This document shows positions 6,243-9,562 of a stretch of 9,562 bases of DNA, one piece after another; positions within the stretch are counted from its first letter, which is position 1; each line of letters opens with the position of its first letter. Below the pieces are notes generated by a model that saw only the letters and a program-made list of their open reading frames with translations, did not search any database and was not told where the DNA came from. The stretch spans positions 1 to 9,562 of the forward strand of contig JBFLZY010000096.1 in assembly GCA_040755975.1 (NCBI GenBank), given 5' to 3'. Both the position numbers and the translations under genes were made by a program. The stretch comes from JAIMBK01 sp040755975. GTDB lineage: Bacteria; Bacillota; Desulfotomaculia; Desulfotomaculales; Nap2-2B.

Positions 6243-6294
6243 ACATTTTTACCGTTCCTTCGAGAACATGATTCCACTAAAGTAAATCTCCCAT

Positions 6295-6349
6295 AAAAAA
6301 TGTCATAAAGGGGAGCGATAATCATTTTCATTATGTCAACCCCTTGACA
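6295..6349 (-). terminator. Terminator of the helicase-PRTase / DprA operon
   Basis: Reading minus, TGTCAAGGGG (6349-6340) pairs with CCCCTTtaTGACA (6313-6301; two-base bulge ta). TTTTTT (6300-6295) follows directly. The loop carries a nested ATAAT/ATTAT mini-stem. The stem begins 13 nt after the DprA stop codon, where an operon terminator is expected. Confidence 0.7.
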
Positions 6350-6362
6350 ACTTAACTCAAAT

Positions 6363-7667
6363 TCATTTAATGCCCTCAAACAGCGACGGCTGGCTGCTTT
6401 TCTTTAATTGCAAAGGGCTGGCGTACCTTACCGGCTTGGTCATTTTATGCACTTTGCCCAGTTCCCGCGCTTTTTTAAGCCAGTCCTGCATTTGCCCCCG
6501 GCGAACTTTCAGCTTTTCCGCCAGTTCTTGCTCAGTCTTAGGTGTATCCAATTCTTTCTCTATGTAGGGCCAGACGATATCGAACAAATCATGCTCATCA
6601 GCCGGCTGGAGATCCGGATCCTTTCTTCTGGCAACCGGATCTTTTTTCTCTAAAGATTCGCCTACCACGGCCTCACCCGCATCCGGCCGGGTGTATCCAA
6701 AGGCTTTTGCGCCGTAAAATTCCAGCGTGGCGCGCAGCCTGCCTTTAACGTCCAGCATCTGGGGTTTCAGGGGAATTCCGCCTTTCTCAATTAAACGTTG
6801 GTTGCCTTCGGGCGTGTTTTCACCTTCCCGAACGAAAAGAGGTACCCACTTATGCCTGAGATTTTCTACCGCCCCTGCCCAGGTACCGCCTTTGTTGAAG
6901 GAAGCGGAAACAACCACGGCACACCTTGATAAGGCGTAAATGTACTTGTTCCGGCACATAGCGGAACCAACAGTAAAACGAGCGCCGGGATGATCTGGGG
7001 ATAATAACACAAGGGACCCGGATAAGACGACTTCCCTCACTTTCCGCTGGCGGAGCCGCTCTTCCAGGCTGTCCGCCAGGACGGTTACCGCTTTACCCCC
7101 GGCAGCAAGAGCCGAGTCCTGGGCTATCTGATCAACTCCGCGCGCCCCGCCGGAAATAACGATGAGCCCTTCCTCCGCACATCTTTGCGCCAGGCAATTC
7201 GTGAAGTCGACTCCCTCCGCATCAACATCGCGCGCTCCGACAACGGCCACTCCCTCAGCCTCAAGAAGACCAGGATCCCCCGCTCCGAAAAGGACCAGCG
7301 GTGCGCGCTGTTTAAGCAGGGCCTTTAGACGGGAAGGATAATGAGGATCTGCCCTGGTTACCACCCAGATTCCCAGACTCTCCAGTCTTTCCAACTCTAT
7401 CGCCAGCTGGCCGCTCCGCGACAAAAGTTTTGCGATGCGATTTACTTCTTTTTTCGAAAGACCCAAATATTTCTGCCATTGTTCAGGATCTGCCTGGAAA
7501 AACGCCCCCGGGGACTTCAGCACCGAACCGGATAATTTTCTGGCAATTACATTCCATTCCGGCAACGTAAAAGGAATCTTTTCATCTTCGTCTTTCTTGC
7601 CCTTCCTTGAAACGGCCAAACTGGAACACAACAGGATTATCGCCTGACTGTCAGGGGAAATATTCAT
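6363..7667 (-). CDS. DprA/Smf-like Rossmann-fold protein, likely PsyrA/ShosA-type partner
   Basis: A 434-residue product, ATG 7667, with GGAGGTGA 6 nt upstream. Residues about 120-300 are a DprA/Smf Rossmann domain: VAVVGARDVDAEG (140-152, the nucleotide-binding loop seen as VGSR in DprA), LIVISGGARGVDQIAQDSALAAGG (168-191, the SGGARGID signature) and RNKYIYALSRCAVVVSASFNKGGTWAGA (239-266, the RN..I..LS.A..V signature). The N-terminal 115 residues are largely helical. Residues about 358-415 (LFDIVWPYIEKELDTPKTEQELAEKLKVRRGQMQDWLKKARELGKV) look like a winged helix. Genuine DprA loads RecA in natural transformation and is about 290-370 residues. This one is longer, diverged (VGAR rather than VGSR), and overlaps by 4 nt (ATGA) a RecQ-PRTase gene. 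That setting matches the DprA-like antitoxin of PsyrTA/ShosTA systems rather than housekeeping DprA. It is translationally coupled to the upstream gene. The antitoxin role is inferred. Confidence 0.85.
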   Translation of the reverse strand: MNISPDSQAIILLCSSLAVSRKGKKDEDEKIPFTLPEWNVIARKLSGSVLKSPGAFFQADPEQWQKYLGLSKKEVNRIAKLLSRSGQLAIELERLESLGIWVVTRADPHYPSRLKALLKQRAPLVLFGAGDPGLLEAEGVAVVGARDVDAEGVDFTNCLAQRCAEEGLIVISGGARGVDQIAQDSALAAGGKAVTVLADSLEERLRQRKVREVVLSGSLVLLSPDHPGARFTVGSAMCRNKYIYALSRCAVVVSASFNKGGTWAGAVENLRHKWVPLFVREGENTPEGNQRLIEKGGIPLKPQMLDVKGRLRATLEFYGAKAFGYTRPDAGEAVVGESLEKKDPVARRKDPDLQPADEHDLFDIVWPYIEKELDTPKTEQELAEKLKVRRGQMQDWLKKARELGKVHKMTKPVRYASPLQLKKSSQPSLFEGIK

Positions 7668-9562
7668 TCGAGGTCACCTCCTCCACCTGCAATCGCCAGT
7701 ACAAACGGATGAACGGGGCCGCTGCCGGCTTCCCGGAGAAGAGCTCCGCAAACAGTCAGGGTCCAGCGGGAATCCACCAGATCGTCTACCAGCAAAACGG
7801 GTCCACCCGGACAGGAACCTTTTACTCGAAAAGCGTCCGCCACATTGAAGGCCTGTTGAGTGCTATTCTGCATGTTCTTTTGCTCAGGAGTATCCTTAAC
7901 CTTAACCAGGACAGGATAAAACGGCAGACCGAGCCCTTCGGCCAACCTTCGGGCAAAATCTCGGACCAGCTCCGGCCGCCGCAGAGAAGGGACAGCGGTA
8001 ACCCAGGCTGGAGGCGGCTGCGGCTGCCACCGGTTTTTAATCAAATCTACGGCCGCAGACACAAGTTCGTCGCTAAACCGGTTATTCTGGTATTTATCGA
8101 TTCCAACCTGGCGACCCCAGCCGGCATCACCATAAATGCACAAACACCGGCCCTCCTCATTTCGCAGATTATCCGGAATACGCCCCCGCCATCTTCCAAT
8201 ACCGCCAGGCGGCCATTGTTTCCTTGGTTCAATTATCTGGTAATCACGGCGCAGAAATTCGACGGCCCTTAATACCAGGTCAGGATTTAAGCTATTCGCA
8301 AAGAAAGGGGATTGACAATTTGCGCACTTGCCGCAAGGGCCAGCATACGGATCGTCTAATTCACGAGCAACAAACTCCATTAAACATGTTTTTGTAACGA
8401 CAAATTCCTTTATTCTCTTTAGTTCCTGATAGCGAAGCCCCGTAACCTTTTCTGCTCTTTTTGTATCCAGAACCCAGGGATTTGCGGTCCGGAAATAAAT
8501 ACCGCCATTCCGGGCTACGGCTCCCTCCACCTCCAGTAACTTCAAACACTTTTCAATTCTTCCTCTAGAAACATTTAAACGGGATAACATAGCCGGTATT
8601 GTCAACCCGCGGTCTGATTGTTCGATAACCTCCAGCACCCCAAGCATTTCCTCAGGACCTGGAAAAGCTGTTCTAATAAAGTAATCCTGGATTTCATCGT
8701 CCTCCCGCCCGTTTAAGAGAACGGCAAAAGCGTTGTCTACAGCGCGTCCCGCCCGGCCTACCTGTTGATAATAAGAAACCAACGATCCCGGCCGCTGGTA
8801 ATGGATAACAAAACCCAAATCCGGCTTGTCGAAACCCATCCCCAGAGCTACAGTTGCGACCAGCGCCTTGATTTGATTCTGGAAAAGTTTTTGTTCCCGC
8901 GCCTCCCTCTCTTCATTGGTAAGTTTACTGTGATATTCCCACGCTTCTATTTCTTGCGTGCGCAACCATTCGGCCACTCTTTTGCAATCGGCTATTGTCA
9001 GGCAATATATAATCCCGGAACCGGGTAACTTCGGAAGATTTTCCGCAAGCCAGGCTAACCTTTCCGCCTGGTCGTTTAACTGAATATTTTGCAGCCGTAA
9101 AGAAGCCCGGGCCAGGGGTCCCCTCAAGATGGTGAGGTCCGGACCAAGCTGATCCTGGATATCCTTTACAACGCGTTCGTTTGCTGTTGCCGTTGTGGCG
9201 AGAACCGGGACATTTGGCGGCAGGTTTTTAACGATCCGGACAATCCGCCGGTATTCAGGACGAAAATCGTGGCCCCAATCGGAAATACAATGCGCTTCGT
9301 CAACCACAAACAAACCGATGCCGCCCTTTATCGAGGGCAATGTTTCGGATAAAAAGCGGGGATTGGCCAGTCGCTCCGGCGAAACAAGGAGTACGTCACA
9401 GGCACCCTTTTGGAGCTTCTCCTCGACATCCGCCCATTCTTCTTCATTTGTGCTATTGATGGATTCAGCCCGGATGCCAATTTTAGCAGCCATCTCGATC
9501 TGATTACGCATAAGCGACAATAAAGGACTGATCAGGACAGTGGGACCTGCTCCTTGATCTCT
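7664..9562 (-). CDS. RecQ-like helicase fused to a C-terminal phosphoribosyltransferase domain (PsyrT-like; 5' end outside window)
   Basis: 632 codons are visible; coding continues past 9562 because the first 14 codons (ending VLISPL) are in frame and complete motif Ia (VLISPLLSLMRNQIE). Motifs I and 0 with the Walker A lysine are therefore off-window. Numbering from the first visible codon: DEAH box 88-91 in FVVDEAHCISDWGHDFRP, with the RecQ aromatic loop; ATTATA about 122-127; motif IV about GIIYCLT; motif V VATVALGMGFDKPD; motif VI QQVGRAGRA 266-274. A RecQ zinc module has C393 and C410-x2-C413-x2-C416. After a linker comes a phosphoribosyltransferase-like domain with the PRPP-loop motif VLLVDDLVDSRWTLT at 589-603. 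RecQ unwinds DNA 3'-5'; the PRTase moiety would bind PRPP or a nucleotide. No HRDC domain is seen. The fusion plus a coupled DprA-like gene is the architecture of the PsyrT toxin/defence effector. The first gene of the operon and the promoter lie outside the window. Confidence 0.9.
   Translation of the reverse strand, partial: RDQGAGPTVLISPLLSLMRNQIEMAAKIGIRAESINSTNEEEWADVEEKLQKGACDVLLVSPERLANPRFLSETLPSIKGGIGLFVVDEAHCISDWGHDFRPEYRRIVRIVKNLPPNVPVLATTATANERVVKDIQDQLGPDLTILRGPLARASLRLQNIQLNDQAERLAWLAENLPKLPGSGIIYCLTIADCKRVAEWLRTQEIEAWEYHSKLTNEEREAREQKLFQNQIKALVATVALGMGFDKPDLGFVIHYQRPGSLVSYYQQVGRAGRAVDNAFAVLLNGREDDEIQDYFIRTAFPGPEEMLGVLEVIEQSDRGLTIPAMLSRLNVSRGRIEKCLKLLEVEGAVARNGGIYFRTANPWVLDTKRAEKVTGLRYQELKRIKEFVVTKTCLMEFVARELDDPYAGPCGKCANCQSPFFANSLNPDLVLRAVEFLRRDYQIIEPRKQWPPGGIGRWRGRIPDNLRNEEGRCLCIYGDAGWGRQVGIDKYQNNRFSDELVSAAVDLIKNRWQPQPPPAWVTAVPSLRRPELVRDFARRLAEGLGLPFYPVLVKVKDTPEQKNMQNSTQQAFNVADAFRVKGSCPGGPVLLVDDLVDSRWTLTVCGALLREAGSGPVHPFVLAIAGGGGDLE
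7674..7681 (-). promoter_or_regulatory. Ribosome binding site and 4-nt ATGA overlap coupling the helicase and DprA genes
   Basis: Reading minus, GGAGGTGA (7681-7674) lies inside the last codons of the helicase-PRTase gene, 6 nt before ATG 7667-7665. That ATG shares bases with the upstream TGA (7666-7664). This fixes the DprA start and implies coupled translation at a set ratio, as is common in toxin-antitoxin operons. Confidence 0.85.

Larger units (their letters stand above)
5753..6362. other. Intergenic spacer with a second ECF promoter and gene remnants
   Basis: This 610-bp stretch has no full gene. Contents: an open plus-strand stretch ending at TGA 5886-5888 with no usable start (reads ...VRLAVWCGESFLTGPALEE..., unrecognised); an ECF-type promoter and 19-codon frame (5966-6080); a minus-strand HicA-like scrap (6174-6242); and the terminator of the right-hand operon (6295-6349). 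No convincing terminator is seen just after the SLH stop. The region looks like a site of gene decay. Confidence 0.55.

Noticed and set aside
6239..6331. 30-codon minus-strand frame starting MKMIIAPLYD with an AGGGG site upstream
   Set aside because: Start and ribosome site lie inside the terminator hairpin, and the product resembles nothing I recognise.
6317..6335. Fur-box-like sequence (GATAATCATTTTCATTATG, 15 of 19 to the consensus)
   Set aside because: It forms the loop and nested stem of the terminator after the DprA gene and no iron gene or promoter follows it on either strand.
6344..6371. TTGACA-N16-TTTAAT promoter-like match on the plus strand
   Set aside because: It points antisense into the DprA gene and the TTGACA is the right arm of the terminator stem.
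1..9562. tRNA, rRNA, CRISPR array, insertion sequence or attachment repeats
   Set aside because: I read both strands for cloverleaf ends, regular repeat-spacer patterns, transposase motifs and paired terminal repeats and found none.

Overview
The window looks like a stretch of a Gram-positive, GC-rich Clostridia chromosome (Peptococcaceae-like, in the style of Pelotomaculum or Desulfotomaculum). This is an inference from three things: strong GGAGG-type ribosome binding sites with frequent GTG/TTG starts, an S-layer-homology (SLH) protein, and a zinc-finger anti-sigma factor beginning MNCQQARQLFSPWLDGEL. Nothing here fixes the species.

Layout. (a) 1-223, minus: the 5' part of a small MNT-type nucleotidyltransferase with the GSx10DxD signature of MntA antitoxins; it runs off the left edge. 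(b) 365-2411, minus: a two-gene operon of an ECF sigma factor followed by its membrane anti-sigma factor, closed by a strong hairpin terminator. Upstream lie a housekeeping-type promoter and a textbook ECF promoter (GGAACTT-N16-GTCTAA), which implies autoregulation. (c) 2412-2902: a 490-bp divergent spacer with those promoters, a perfect 17-bp tandem repeat and an 8-bp-periodic inverted repeat. (d) 2903-5752, plus: two exported proteins, a seven-repeat PQQ-type beta-propeller and a three-SLH-domain protein. (e) 5753-6362: a 610-bp spacer with a second ECF-type promoter matching the one in front of the sigma gene. It drives a 19-codon reading frame that looks like the stump of a DIP1984-family gene. 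The spacer also holds a possible hicA remnant and the terminator of the next operon. (f) 6363-9562, minus: a RecQ-like helicase fused to a C-terminal phosphoribosyltransferase domain (5' end outside the window), overlapping by 4 nt a DprA/Smf-like gene.

How the genes fit together. The middle block reads as a cell-envelope stress module. A membrane anti-sigma factor with a large outside domain holds an ECF sigma factor, and two envelope proteins are divergently encoded beside it. The right-hand pair has the architecture of the PsyrTA/ShosTA toxin-antitoxin and anti-phage systems (RecQ/PRTase effector plus DprA-like partner). This is the most interesting system in the window. With the MNT gene on the left and the possible hicA scrap, the lower-GC flanks look like acquired defence or toxin-antitoxin material bracketing a GC-rich core. 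All identifications are by reading motifs; no search was run.
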